Part shown: piece by piece, positions 47,901-60,437 of the stretch | Position numbering within the stretch: the first letter of the stretch is position 1 | How the letters are laid out: each line of letters opens with the position of its first letter | Source: Ptiloglossa arizonensis | Lineage: Eukaryota > Arthropoda > Insecta > Hymenoptera > Colletidae | Reading direction: 5' to 3' | Assembly: GCF_051014685.1 (NCBI RefSeq) | Contig: NC_135051.1 | Span: forward strand, 15,705,557 to 15,769,556 | Length of the DNA: 64,000 bases | Made by a program: the position numbers and the translations under genes | Notes under the pieces: model-generated | Seen by the model: the letters and a program-made list of their open reading frames with translations, nothing else | Databases searched by the model: none | Told to the model about the DNA's origin: nothing

Positions 47901-50350
47901 GTGGGGGCGCAGAAGACGGTTTTTAATGTAGAAACATGTGGGAAACATCTATTTCTATCAATGTCGGGGTTCAACAACCGTACGAGAGAATATTCTCTGT
48001 GTATTATTTTACGCCCGTACTCACTTCATTTTATGAATTGCTCCGCCTGTTCAATTTTACTTACGAGGAAATTATATTGCAAATACGTTACTTGAGTTTC
48101 GGGTTCACGTTGATTTTAGTTAATCACGATAAATTGTGAGAAAAGTTTCTTATTAAAAATATCGAGCATTGAAATTCTCTCTTTTTTTTACATGAGGTGT
48201 CTTTGAAAAAGTTTGAATATTAATGGTCTGCGAAGGTAAATTGGCCAATACTGAGGAATAAAATCTGGAAAAAATTTGTGATATTGTTAAAATTTAAGTA
48301 AAATTGAAACATTTACAGAAAATGGTACGAATAGTTTGGTTTGTCAGAAACTCGTGTTTTCCTGTTCGTTTACCCCGCCCACTCTTCCGCATAGGTTACA
48401 TCTAAATTCACGTACGCCAACCATCTATTGTCAATCAAGTTTTGAACTCGTGTCTCTTGAAACTTGCATACTAAATGTTTGTCGATACAGCTTGTCGCAA
48501 CCCCGAAGTTCCGGGTTTATCAACCATTCTTATGTCTCTTATCCTTTAACCTTCGTTATTAATGCTACCACACACCTTTGTAATTCATTTAATTTATGTA
48601 CATACATTTCGTGCTACTCGTACAATGTAGATATGTTATTTATGTACATATATTTTTGCTAATCGTACAAAGGTGATCTGCTATTTATTATATGTATATA
48701 CATGTATTTCATACTATTCACAATAGAGTGGTATTCAATGTTTATGTGAATATTTTTATTATTCACATTAAAAAAAAATTATTACACTACGTTCTTCACA
48801 AATTTATTTATCCCAAAAATTGGTTTCGATACTTTCTAGCCAAAAACTCAATGTACAATTTCAAGTATTACTGATCACAATTTTTGAAAAGTACGCGTTA
48901 CGAGAAAATATATATTTCAAGATTCAGTGAACAATAAAGAAGATTATCTCGTGTAATATTTTAACAGTAAACGGGAGATACATTCCTGGCACTAAAATTA
49001 GCCGGATTAACTTGCATGTACGTATTTACAACGTGTATACGGCGTATTACAAAAATAATGTATAAATATATAAGAAAAAGTGCTTGTAATGATAATACAA
49101 ACTTTTCGGTACCGTCTTTTTCCACCGAAACAAAAAGTGTAACACGACGTAGTCAAAACAAGTTACATAGTTACGAAAAGTAGGGTAGAAAGTTTATAAC
49201 TCGCACAGAGTATATCTTTCAAGCTCAAACTTAAACATTCAGGGTTAAGAGGAATAACCCGCACAACATGTTTTTCACATACAACCCCTTGAGAGACAGA
49301 ACTTACAGGGAACATTCATGAAGCGAGCTCTTCTTCTATTTCTCCCATTTGATGAAACTTTGCAGGTTTGCAACGCGGTCAAAAATAAGAAATACATTTT
49401 TCTTCTTAGCTACAGAATTGTTTCTTGACGGAAACTAACATCTGTGACAAAAAATTAATTAAAAACGTAAAAAAAAACTCACTTTTACCACGACGATATA
49501 CTCTACTATTCTTCAAAATAAACTATTTTCATTTAGAATCCTCAGTCACAGATATCTTCATTTTTTGTATCAACATTATGTACAATACATATTTACAATT
49601 AAAAAAAAAAATGAGTAATTTCTATTCACCGCGTTATTTCCTCCCCCAAAAAATCATAAAGAATTCGTTTGATTCTCCTATACGTACAACAGCTTCGTAG
49701 ATAGTATCGGAAGTCTGAAACTTCGGAGGGTGGTTTCATCCCTTGAACTCGGGGGGTGACCGTGGCTAAAATAAATACATACGCGTTCCCCGCTTTCGCC
49801 CACTTTCGACGAACTAGGAAAAGTTTGGCGAAAATCCGGAACAGGGAACGTTTCGCGTATGAGATTCTCGAGCGTTACGATTTCTCTGCGCGTGTTTATT
49901 ATTTACCACGTGTACGTGACACGAGCGACGTTGACGATTTTACTCGTGCTCGTCCGTGTGCAATTCCGAGGGAAAAATCGGTGATGATTCGACGACGACG
50001 ACGCGATCGTTAGCAGAACGTCCCGAGCGCCCGTGTGAAAAGTTTCGGCGTGACCAGAGCGCACAATAACTCGCAACCTAACTATGTGAATTATAACAGG
50101 ATGCAATGGCATTAAGTTATTACATTTAGGAGTGCAAATGGGCGGGCACGGTGTAACCGTTTCCGGTTGTATCGCGTAGTCGTGCATCGCGATTTCTCTG
50201 GCGCTTGAATTTTCTCACTGCCTCGACGGCCCCTATGGTGGGCGCGTCTCCTCCCCCCACCCTCGTGCGGTGAATCAATACCGCTGATTAACAAACGAGG
50301 CGAATTAAAAAAAAGAAAAAAAAAAGGAAAGAAAAAACTCCCCGGTTAAA
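47901..50350. other. Gene-free, mainly AT-rich stretch
   Basis: Apart from the 46-bp repeat and A-rich runs near 49460, 49600 and 50310, no feature can be supported. Composition becomes CpG-rich from about 49760. Confidence 0.4.
48590..48735. repeat. Degenerate tandem repeat of about 46 bp, 3 copies
   Basis: tttatgtacatacatttc...ctcgtacaatg recurs at about 48593, 48639 and 48684 with increasing divergence. Confidence 0.6.
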
Positions 50351-50441
50351 CGTTTAATCGCAGCCTCGTCGAAAGCGTTGCGATTCATCAATAAGGGAAA
50401 AATCGTTGCGAAGCGGCGAAGCAAGGGGGAGGTCTGCGACA

Positions 50442-50660
50442 ATGGCTCGTGTCTCTGGCAACGTCCCCACGGACGAGGTCGCGCACTGTTTTCGAATCTC
50501 CGTGTTTTCCCGCTCGACTAGCTCGACGAGAATGCGTGCATGCGTGCGTAAATACACGCCGTATACTCCGGAGGCCGTATACTTGCTGCGCAAATCACCG
50601 GCAACGGCTGAAACGCACGCGAGGAGCGAACAGAGACGCACAGCTTCGCCCAGGCGGTAG
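50442..50660 (+). CDS. Possible upstream ORF, 72 codons (low confidence)
   Basis: ATG in a favourable context (gcgacaATGG) opens a frame beginning MARVSGNVPTDEVAHCFRIS and ending at 50658-50660. It is not recognised. Within a long CpG-rich candidate 5'UTR it could be an upstream ORF or chance. Confidence 0.15.
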   Translation: MARVSGNVPTDEVAHCFRISVFSRSTSSTRMRACVRKYTPYTPEAVYLLRKSPATAETHARSEQRRTASPRR

Positions 50661-51591
50661 GCCAACGAGCGTTGTTCAGGCCGGAGAAAGAACGACAGCA
50701 CGGGCGAAGAGAGGACGCCGAAGGACAGGCCCATTGAAACAGAGAGCAATTTACGAGGCGTACGAGTGAGACGGGGAGATGCCACGCGCCCGACGAGGAG
50801 AATGCAAAGAGCGCGGCCGAGAGAGAGCAGAGAGAGAGCAGAGAGAGAAAAAGTTTTTCGTGTACCCTTGGGCAATGTGTACGCTTATATCCCGAACGAA
50901 AGAACATTACTCGCGCGACTGCGCATGCGCGCGCGGTCCTCCCCACCACCGCCACCACCACCACCACCGCCGGCGTGGTTTCTTCGTTCGGCGTCTCCTT
51001 CGACCGCTGTTTAACTCTTTTCTCGCTGACCCTCCTTTTTTTTTCTCTCGTTCCTTTCCTTTTTTTTTCCTTTTCTTTTCTTCTTTCTTTCTTTCTTTCT
51101 TTCTTTCCATCGCGCTTTTGTCACGCGTCTGGGTGTCAGTCTGTTGTGCGGTTCCACAAAACGTTCGCGCCACGTTCCTTTTCTTTCCCTTTGCGGTCGA
51201 ACGAGTCGCACTACAGTTCTGGCGTTTCTTTTTCTCTTTTTTTTTTCTTCTTTTCGGAATTTTTTTCTTACTCCTTCTCCTCACCCGAGCGCCGAGTTAA
51301 TTGAACGGAGCGGGAAAGGTCGCTCGAGTTTGGGGTTTGACCTACGGATCGCGCTTCCGCTTCGAATTGAAGAACTCGACGAGAGTCGCGCCCTCCTTGA
51401 TTTCGATTTCGAAAAAGAAGGTTTACTGGGCGCGCTCGCTCGCGACGCGGCGCGAGTGTCGTCTCGAAAAGTAAGGTTAGGACGTTCCGTGAAATTCAGC
51501 GATGCCACGTAGCGACGCGCGAGGATAGACCGTCGCGGAGGTGGCGCGTTCTTCCCTCTCGCACTTTGTACTCGTTAAGGTCGCCGGTGCA

Positions 51592-51795
51592 ATGGTCAGG
51601 GGCAAAGACATAAGTAAGCGGCTACGTGATGCTCGGCCAGTGGCTGCGTGTGCACGCGCGCACGAAATGAAGTTTACAGTTACCCACTTTAAAAACACTG
51701 GCTGTTCGACGGAGCAAGAAGGAGCGCAAGAACAGCGGACGGAACACAAGCGAAAGAAGAGAAAGAAAAGCCAGCGACGCGCGGTCGTACGTTGA
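51592..51795 (+). CDS. Possible upstream ORF, 67 codons (low confidence)
   Basis: ATG in gtgcaATGG begins MVRGKDISKRLRDARPVAA. The C-terminus is Lys/Arg/Glu-rich because the plus strand becomes purine-rich. Not recognised. Confidence 0.15.
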   Translation: MVRGKDISKRLRDARPVAACARAHEMKFTVTHFKNTGCSTEQEGAQEQRTEHKRKKRKKSQRRAVVR

Positions 51796-52375
51796 GCGAG
51801 AGAGTCGTGGAAGGGAACGACGGGGTCGCGGGAGGAGGGGGGGTGAGGAGGAGATCGGCGAGAAAAGAAAAGGAGGAAGGGAAAAAACAACGAAGAGGAG
51901 AGACGCGCAATCATCGCCGTCGTAGAAGAAGGGGACGAGGGGGGTGATGGTGATGGTGGTGGTGGAGGTGGTGGGTAGAGAAGGCGAAGTTTGTGCGGCG
52001 GGGGAGGAAAAAGTCGTCGCGGTGAAGGGAGAGAAGAGACACGGACTCTATAACGAGACAAGGTTGGGAGGTCATCGGTTGTTTGGTGCGACGAGGACGT
52101 CCGACACGCTGGCATCGGGCCATGAGAAAGAAGGCTCCCAGGCATATTCGCCCGGTCTCCGCGTCGCCGCGCGTTCCGTGGGAGCGAGCGAGACGTGAGA
52201 AACGCACGGTGAGACGAGCCGAGAGAGGACTCTAGCGACGCTGGGGACGACGGAGTGAGACGCGCGTACAGATACGAGACGAGCGAAACACCAACGGGAA
52301 GAAAAAGGACGGAGTGAACCGAGAAAGAGGGAGAACCGGTGAGAAGAACCAAAAGAACCAAAGAACTCCTCTGGC

Positions 52376-52405
52376 CTGGCTGGCTGGCTGGCTGGCTGGC
52401 TGGCT
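52376..52405. repeat. (CTGG)n microsatellite
   Basis: About seven consecutive CTGG/GGCT units, within the CpG island. Confidence 0.92.
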
Positions 52406-53540
52406 CGGTTGCTTCTCCTTCGGTTCCTCCTCTCTCCTTCTGGTTTCTCACTCGCTTCGTCCGTGGGTCTTTCTCGCCGGGCGAGCGTTTGCATGACAAA
52501 GACGGGAAAAAGGCCATCGAGAGGCGGCGAGCCGCGTTCTACGGCGCAACACGGCGCAACGCGCGAAGCTGTTCCCCGCGCGAAGGACGATCGTAACGCC
52601 GCATACTGGGAAGATTCTGAAATTCTCCGCCGTTACGGCACGAATATGAGCGCTGGAAATAGTGTCTCCGTTTCGAAACGGCGCCACATACGCGCCGTGC
52701 GTTACGTTATTATTATTTTACGCTACGCGCGGCCAGACCTTGCATGCACCGACCCGAACCTAGGGCGTAGCCAGGCTTCGTTAAATTCCGCGGGAACGTT
52801 AAGAGCGTCGATCGACTCTTTTCGGAGTGGTGGGCGTTGCTTGAGCGGCACAGCACGCCGGAATGGAAACCGAGAGGGTTTTATTCGATAAGTAAAACGC
52901 GATTTACAGGTATTGCGACACGCCCGTGGCTGTAACCGGGGTCTAAGAGGAGAGGACCCGTAGTAATGTTACAGCTCGAGGGGAGATGTAAGTTTATTTA
53001 TTCCAACGAGCGGGACACCGCGGTCGCGAAAATTACTCGTAGTCAACCACGATCGTCACGGGGAAACAATCATCCGGCGGTGTCTACCATCGATCAAATC
53101 GCCTCTCCTTTTGCGCGGAAGAATCGCTTCGAATCGAATTTTCTCACCGACTCGGGGAGAACGACCCAACTCGGGAATCGAATTTTCGTCCCTCGCGCGA
53201 CCCTCTCTTCTTCTCCTCCTCGTTCGTGGCTTCTAACGGTCTCCTGGCAAAGTTTTCGAAATTTCTTGGGACTCGGTGGATCGAAGCACGAATCCTCCCG
53301 TCGCTTTCGGTTCTGTTCTGGTTTCCCCCGGACGCCACAACGGAGAACGGTGAGCACCGAGAGGAAGGACCGGTTCCAAAGGATGCTCCTACCTTTCGTC
53401 CTTCGAGCTGCCGTGTACTCTTGGGGCTCGCTTCTCCACCTTCTTCGTTCATCTTTGCTCCGCCGTCTCAACTTTTTTCTCCGTCTCGTTCTCCTTCTCC
53501 CCCGATCATCCTCCTTTTTCTCGTTTCCCCCCTGATCCGC

Positions 53541-53584
53541 TTCTTCTTCTTCTTCTTCTTCTTCTTCTTCTTCTTCTTCTTCTT
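53541..53584. repeat. (TTC)n microsatellite
   Basis: About 14 consecutive TTC triplets. It encodes a poly-Phe run in one plus frame and poly-Glu or poly-Lys on the minus strand, creating long artificial frames. Confidence 0.95.
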
Positions 53585-53919
53585 GGTCTTCCTCCACTTC
53601 TTCCTCCTTCTCTCCTTCTCCTTTACTTCGACTTCGAAGTTGCCTACGCATGCACGAAGATCGGGGCGTCTGGTCGCGGTCCCCCTGCCCCGCGTCGATC
53701 TTCTTGATAATTTATTTTTCATAAAAGACCATCGGCCGTCTTCGGCGTCGAGTGCCATGGGAAACTCACCGTGCCGGTTCGTTTGCAGTACCCCCTCGAA
53801 GGGGGATCCTTTTCACGGACGATCGATTCCTCGAGGTATTCCTCGAGGTGGCACCCCGCCACGAGGTTGCCTCGTTCGTGCAAGGTCGGGACCTTGCGAG
53901 TCGCACCAAGTCCTCCGGC

Positions 53920-54008
53920 ATGGCATACCACGGTCATTACGGGGGCCCGCTATCGGCCAACAGAAATGATCCTACGGGGCCCGAGACGATACGCGCGCCG
54001 GTGCCCCC
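53920..54008 (+). CDS. Candidate first coding exon (start codon plus about 29 codons), unknown protein
   Basis: ATG at 53920 has a strong initiation context (cggcATGG) and is the first ATG in its frame. It begins MAYHGHYGGPLSANRNDPTG and runs about 29 codons to a GT (CCCCC|GTAAAA) at 54009. Reading past it hits TAA at 54010-54012. Composition changes from CpG-rich to ordinary AT-rich within about 200 bp. The Gly/His/Tyr/Pro/Asn-rich start looks more like a protein N-terminus than the biased frames nearby, and its position at the downstream edge of the largest CpG island fits a first coding exon. The donor is only moderate and I do not recognise the protein. Confidence 0.28.
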
Positions 54009-54329
54009 GTAAAAATCCACGCGTCCGGTCGTTTTCACCGCGATGCGCCCGTGGCTCTCGCGGTAGCCACTTTGAATCCGCGCAAATGAGCAGGATTGAT
54101 GGTGGAAAGCACGCTACTGGTAAACGAGCGGTTTGCTTAACTGCACACGTGAGCCGGAAAGATACAAGCCGGGAGATCCTAGGAAGAATTTAACCCTGTT
54201 CGCGGTTCGGTATGTGCGTTATCGAGACACGTCATTGGAAAAGTATACCGGTCGTCGCTGGATCGTACTTAGCGAATACAAGAATCCAGTCGAAGAGTAA
54301 TTTCTATGGACGTATCATCGGGTCCGTTT

Positions 54330-54870
54330 GAGAGACACTTGTCGAGGTTGGGTTGTTAAGTTTTCAATCGTACGTGGGAAATTAATTATTTTGGAGGACT
54401 TGGTATGGGGAAATAAATTGGTCACTGTATATCTCTTCAAGTACTACGATTTAATTTTTTGAAAAAATTTCGCAGAACATTAGAAAAAATGATAAATTAA
54501 AAACTTGGACCTATCTGAAATAACACTTATCGAGTTTGGACCACTATGTTTTGAATTGTTTGTGGAATGTTAAATATTTTGAAGGATTTGGTCACTGTGG
54601 TCGTCTTCGAGTATCACGATTCAATGTTTCGAAATAATTTTACAGAACATTAGAAAAAATTATAAATTGAAAACTTGGACCTACCTGAAATAACACTTAT
54701 CGAGTTTGGACCACTACGTTTTAAATCGTTTGTGGAAAGTTAAATATTTCGAAGGATTTGATATGGGGGAATAAATTGGTCACTGTATATCTCTTCAAGT
54801 ACTACGATTCAATTTTTTGAAAAAATTTTACAGAACAGTAGAAAAAATTATAAATTGAAAACTTATAACG
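54330..54870. repeat. Tandem repeat of about 170-188 bp, 3 copies
   Basis: The unit includes aacacttatcgagtttggac, cactatgttttgaattgttt, gtggaaagttaaatattt, gaaggatttg and aattttacagaacattagaa. The landmark cttatcgag recurs near 54338 (diverged), 54526 and 54696. Confidence 0.82.
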
Positions 54871-57800
54871 GGTCTATTCGAAGTAACTGCTTTCCTCTAT
54901 TGGAACATTAATCGAGAACATTAATTGTCCAGCTTTAGATGCTCGGTAAACAATAAAAGCAATGAAATTTTCTTACAACGACGAATGTAAGCATGGAACA
55001 AATTAAACGGAGATTTTTGTGATTTTTTCCAGTTGCAATTTATGATTTGAACAATTTTTACTTATTGAAACGTGAAAACGAAATTCATCAAGGATTTGTT
55101 TTTACTTTTATTTACCCTTCCATGGCTTACAATGAACCGATGCAGGTAACAGATTGCGTTGCAAACTGTGCAACTTTACAAAATAATTGACCCAATTTTA
55201 ATTCCAGACTAGAATTTTAAAACGACGATAGTATCGTTTACCTGAACGAAAAGGCTATCTGAAGGGTCGATGTAATAATTTATTATTTGCAGTAGAATGA
55301 CTATGGACCTTTTGATCTGTTGTTTAAACATTCGACTGTTAACCATCGCAACACTATCGTTAATTACCAACTGAATGTAACGATTGCAACGAATAGATTA
55401 GTTTTATAGTCTATTTACCAACGTAAGTAATCTGTGTTGTGAGCTTTACTAACGTATGTAATCTGTTGTAAAGCTCAAATTACAACTCGTCCAATGTAGA
55501 CAACGATTCAGTTAAGGCAACTGTTCTCGAAATCACATCAATTTGCAATATTCTCGAAAATACAACTGGTACTTCTGTGTACCACTGCGCCATTGTGTAC
55601 AATTGTTTTGGTACTTCTGTAGGTGTTAAATTAGTTGTCGGTTGAAGTTAGAAATACTTCGAGAAAGTACACAAAATACAATCTGATAAATATATAGGTA
55701 TCTAGGCATTACGGATATATTAATGTACTTTCAATAATTTTTCCCGTCGTCGTTGATATATTGTCTGCATAAACATATCTGTATCAGCATCTATCTCTAG
55801 TTTGCCCAGATTTCTCATACTGTATGAATTGTATATGGAGAAATTAGTCCTTTGAAGATTGTACAACCTTTCAGTCCAATATAGTGGGTCGAATTCCACC
55901 TAAAACTCTAAATCCTCCACTAATGGTCAGTATTGATGAATGCTAGTTAATGATAGGACTAGAACTGTTTACAAATTCCTCTTTTGATCGTAGAGCACGT
56001 TTTCCATAACTACTGCTCGAAATGTAAGATTACATTTTCTGTAGGATTACTTATACACAAAATGGTCGATAACAAACGACAATAAAAACGAACCAAATGG
56101 CAGGAATATTATATAGTAAGAAATTAACGTTTATAAATATATCATCGATTCGCTACCAATGTTAATGCCGTTGTTGCTTCACGTTTACGTTGTATCGCAA
56201 AAATACCAGAGCAATCGAAAAAATGTAACTGGTTTCTTTTTATCTCGATGTTCCATTTAATGCAGGCCGTGAATGGGAAAAATTGTTCACTTGTACTTGC
56301 AAATTGAGGAAGGAACTCAATAGTTAAAGTGGAATTTTAAAGATCAGTAGCGGTCACTTGTTTGTGGAGTCCTAAATCAATAATTCATAGATACTTTCCT
56401 GAAGAGATCCTGTATTAAGAGATTGAAACGCCAAGAAAGAGAAACAAACAATACTTTTTCAATTACTCTACACGATCTAATACCTACCATATACAAAATT
56501 ATCAAAATATCAGTAATCAATTAACACTATTACTATATCACGTAAATTATACATTTCCTTACTCTATACTTACAACTGAGACGTGATTCACCTTTTACAA
56601 TAAACAGAGTATCATCTGCAGTAATTTCCAAAACTCATCTAAAGTTTTCAAGCACAATGAAATTTTTCAATTCGGTGATTCGAAGATAGTAAATTTCGTT
56701 CAGAGAAACACTTGCACGTTTATCGATAACTGTCCCGTTACCGAGTAGAGCACGTACGTTTCCGGTGCAAACATTTTCCGTTGTAAAAATTCCAAGTCTT
56801 ACGTCGAGAATAAATAAACGAATAGTCGTTGAAATCTATCGGATCTTTTAATCGATAAAATAGCAAACACGTTAACAAACGGTATTAATATTGACGCTCG
56901 TGACTGTGTCCGTATCGGTGCACACTGTCACGTTCGCGTACCAACACACGCGTGTACAATACGTACACGTACGTGTCGAGTAACAATGGGGTGGCAACGT
57001 TATCGATAAATTACCATTACCGTTAGTGCCACTGCTGGTTACGTTATCGTGTAGCATCTCTATTCGCGAACGATGCGCCGTACTGATAGTCTATTTAGCT
57101 CTCTCGCGTGACGACAACAACGCCGCGCGCATATTTTATTTACTTATTCTTCTTCTTCTTTCTTCTCTTTTTTTTTTTTTTGTTTTCCACGGTATTCATC
57201 GAGGGCGAGGAATCGAAGGGTGCTCCGCAAACACCAATAGGAACGCTCCGGAATAATAATTGAAATATACGGAGCGAACGGTGAGCATTTCGATTTACAC
57301 GTGTAATTCTCTTTAATTAATTTAATTTATTTACTTTGCCGGTGAGTTGTTGATCCAGCCCGTTCATTATTTGCAGCACGCGTCTTTGAACTCTTTCAAA
57401 ATTATTCGTTCAAATATTACGCGCGTCCACTGTACACCAAATATTCGATTAATTACATCGTATCGAATTGTTTGAATCGGAATTGTGAAATTAATTCCGT
57501 AAGCGTGCGCGTAGGAGCGCGGCGCCGGATTTGTATTTAATCGCGGGTAACGTTAAAGTGTCAGAAACGACGACCTTGAAAAACGTGATCTTCTTCCCGT
57601 ATTTTCCTCGTTTAAAATGCGCGCGACTTTCGTCACTTTCGCTCCGTTCGTGTATCGACACGCAACGAGAGTGTTGCTTGCTCGTGTGTCTCGTGTTGTC
57701 TCCACCCTGTACACTTGTCCCACTTGTAATGTAATTAATTCTTCGCGTTACACGTCGCGGTTAATCTGATTCGTTTGAAAAAACTTCTGACTTTTACGAT

Positions 57801-58320
57801 ATTCATAATTCCTTGTAACGGGCACACGTCACGTGTATGTGTGTGTATGTATGTGTGTGTGTGTGCAGTATTTGTATCGCGTACGAACAATTTTTGGTTG
57901 TTTTGTACACCGTGTTCAATTTGCTGCAAAATGGGACGCGATAAAACGTAATATGTGGTCAAGTCGCATTTGAAAATGCGAGTGTTTATAGTACTTCGCA
58001 TTACGTACCCTCGTCGAAATATTTTAAAGCGCAAAAATTGAACGAATGATCTGCAAGTGGTACACGATTGATACGAATGTATAAATTATCGCGGGTATTA
58101 CACAACGTGGATAAATATTGTGGATAACATTTCGAGAAAAGTTCGTCTGAATGAATATTACATAATCCAGAGAGAATCGTGTATTGTACAAATTTTTATT
58201 TGTCGCTTGTAGTTTTGAAAATTTTAGATCACCTTTTATTGTTTTAAATTGAAGTAACTTTTTACCTTATAATAGAAAATATAGATTCGAACGATTCTTA
58301 AATTCTTTTTTACGAAATTT
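54871..58320. other. Gene-free, mainly AT-rich stretch
   Basis: Nothing recognisable down to 56.7 kb. 56.9-57.7 kb is CpG-richer with unrecognised frames on both strands. A GT/GTAT microsatellite lies at 57836-57866. Confidence 0.45.
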
Positions 58321-59130
58321 AAAAATTTGTACTTCATTCTTCGACTACTATTATTAATATCCTAAATTGTATCTCTAAATATAAATATTTGATCGAATTA
58401 GTATTACTAAACTTACGTTTACAATCTTATTATTTCTTCCACTATCAGTTATCTAGCCATTACTAGGAAAAGAAATTTTTTTGCTATTTCTTTACATATT
58501 CCTCAAACAAAAATAAATATTTGGAAACTTCACAAATGGAAATCACTGTAATGATTAACTTCACCGATTGGTAACGATCGAAAGATTTTCAACTAATTGT
58601 AAATTACTGGTACCAGAACTTTTGTGTATCAATGAAACGAGTAGTAACGTTATTCACACTTCTTTTCTTCTTATTGTCACGTATTCATAAATTGACGTTC
58701 CGCGAGCTCCATCACAATCTAAAATTTGTACCTCTTCATTCTTCGACCACCATTATTAATATCCTAAATTGTATCTCTAAACATAAATATTTGATCGAAT
58801 TAGTAATACTAAATTTACGTTTACAATCTTATTATTTCTTCCACTATCAGTTCTCTAGCCATTACTAGGAAAAGAAATTTCTTTGCTATTTCTTTACATA
58901 TTCCTCAAACAAAAATAAATATTTGGAAACTTCACAAACGGAGATCACTGTAATGATTAACTTCACCGACTAGTAACGATCGAAAGATACCAATTTTCAA
59001 TTAATTGTAAATTACTGGTACCAGAACTTTTATGCATCGACGAAACGAGTAGTAACGAAGTGAATAACAATTCACACTTCTTTTCTTCTTCTTGCCACGT
59101 ATTGGTACACAGACGTTCCGCGAGCTCCGT
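58321..59130. repeat. Tandem duplication of about 402 bp
   Basis: Copy 1 (58321-58722) and copy 2 (58723-about 59130) share cttcattcttcgactac, tatttgatcgaattagta, cttccactatcagttatcta, ggtaacgatcgaaagatttt, aaacgagtagtaacg and gacgttccgcgagctcc. Copy 2 has about a dozen extra bases (gaagtgaataaca). Differences are otherwise scattered substitutions. Confidence 0.9.
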
Positions 59131-60200
59131 AACAATCGTACGTAGTGATCGGTATTCGATATATGTTTCCTCGGTCGCGATTTCGGTGACATAACAAGAT
59201 ACGATAGCTGGTAATAGCACGCGAGAGACCACCGATTACGATTCTTGCCACGAGTGGTACGAATCCATTTCTCCAGCCGAACCGTACTCGAACATAATAA
59301 ATCAGCGTGTCGTCGCGCGAGCAGCTTTTTGAACGAGGCGTTGATGGAAATTTAATATGATGAAAAAGACACTCGAGGAGGATTTTAATATCGCGAATCT
59401 GTCAGAAACAAAGCGCCGTGCGCTCTCCTCTTGCTTCATCGCGCGATTAATAATTTATTATCTGTCCACTCGTGGACAGGGAGTCGCTAAGTGTGCCACC
59501 GAATTAGTGCCATGTTCACGTGATTTTCTGCATATAAAAATTAACGGGAATATATATACAAACGGATTGGTTCGTTGTATCGCGTGGAGATATCGGTCGG
59601 ATGATCGAACGAGACGAACGTGAAAAATGGCATGATTTACTGTCGATTTTCCATTACCATCGAACGAGACCGCCGAATAGTTATGGCTGGAACGAATTAG
59701 ACTCGGTGGTTCAGAGTCTGGCAATTTTTATCTCGTTTCAATTTTTTTCAATGAACTTCGCCGAGACGATATCGAATTGGGGAATTTTTTTCATTAAATT
59801 TTTCACACCTCCATATTTTCACACCTTTTCGATAGGCTTGCCGCGAATTTCGAACCGAGTACATTGGTGCTCACGATTGTTCGAACATACTGGGGTTTTT
59901 TTTTGCAATGAGCGAAAAAAAAAAGAAAAAAGAACAATTTTTCTTTTCATTCGCGTAGTAATTATTACGATAAATAACTTCGTTCTCGGAACACGAACGT
60001 ACATCTTGGGTTAGGCGTATCGATCGCTTTTGCCAAGAATTTTGAAATTTATCCCTCGTTAGAAATTACAATTGTAATTTATTTCGTTATCTTGGATTTA
60101 TCCGTGTAATACAGTAGGTGATAATTCGTCGTAACGAAATTATTCGACTAAAGTAGAATTTGTTTTCGAAGTGACGATTAATGTCGGTGGAAATACTTAC
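59131..60200. other. Gene-free stretch with unrecognised frames
   Basis: Plus frames at 59357-59623 and 59601-60014 overlap and are not recognised. The second ends in a Phe/Lys-rich part created by T and A runs. No repeat was seen. Confidence 0.35.
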
Positions 60201-60437
60201 CTGGATTTTATCTTGCATAATCGCAAGAGCAGGAAAGGTTACTCTTATGTAATTTAATTTAAACAAAATTACCTCTTTCGAACTGTGGTCTTTGATAAAA
60301 ATCCGTTTAGAGATAATTGCGTGTGTTTGCAATTGATAAAAGAGAGCTCGCTCGTTCTCTTCGCGAATCATTATTGTTTCTTCGAGCAATTTGTTATCAA
60401 TATTTAACAAAGCGATACAATACTCACAACGATTCAT
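60201..60437 (-). CDS. Candidate first coding exon on the minus strand, 79 codons, ending in a consensus donor
   Basis: On the minus strand a frame starts at ATG (60437-60435, after a stop four codons upstream) and runs 237 nt to ATCCAG|GTAAGTAT, the best 5' splice site I found in the window (GT at 60200-60199), leaving phase 0. The conceptual start is MNRCEYCIALLNIDNKLLEE, with a charged, possibly helical middle (REENERALFYQLQTHAI). The frame actually continues past the donor to 60087. No family is recognised and the context of the ATG is weak. Confidence 0.25.

Larger units (their letters stand above)
50350..54050. promoter_or_regulatory. Large CpG island with purine/pyrimidine strand switches, candidate gene 5' region (+)
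   Basis: This is the longest CpG-dense block in the window. It alternates long pyrimidine-rich plus-strand tracts (51030-51110, 51225-51290, 53440-53625) with purine-rich ones (50805-50855, 51720-51910). Simple repeats include CCACCA-type (50942-50972), (TTTC)n (51081-51107), GGT-type (51941-51975), (CTGG)n (52376-52405) and (TTC)n (53541-53584). Donor-like sites occur at 51471 (CGAAAA|GTAAGG) and 54009 (CCCCC|GTAAAA). Frames of up to 346 codons occur on both strands and are low in complexity. The most economical view is a promoter plus long 5'UTR of a gene transcribed rightward; its body is not in the window. Confidence 0.4.

Noticed and set aside
51477..52517. 346-codon minus-strand open frame
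   Set aside because: Ser/Pro/Leu/Arg-biased and low in complexity, created by purine-rich plus-strand DNA and simple repeats. Equally long frames overlap on the other strand and no domain is visible.
53226..53969. 247-codon plus-strand open frame with a poly-Phe run
   Set aside because: The poly-Phe run is the (TTC)n microsatellite, and opposite-strand frames (poly-Glu, poly-Lys) cover the same DNA. The better candidate is the short frame starting at 53920.
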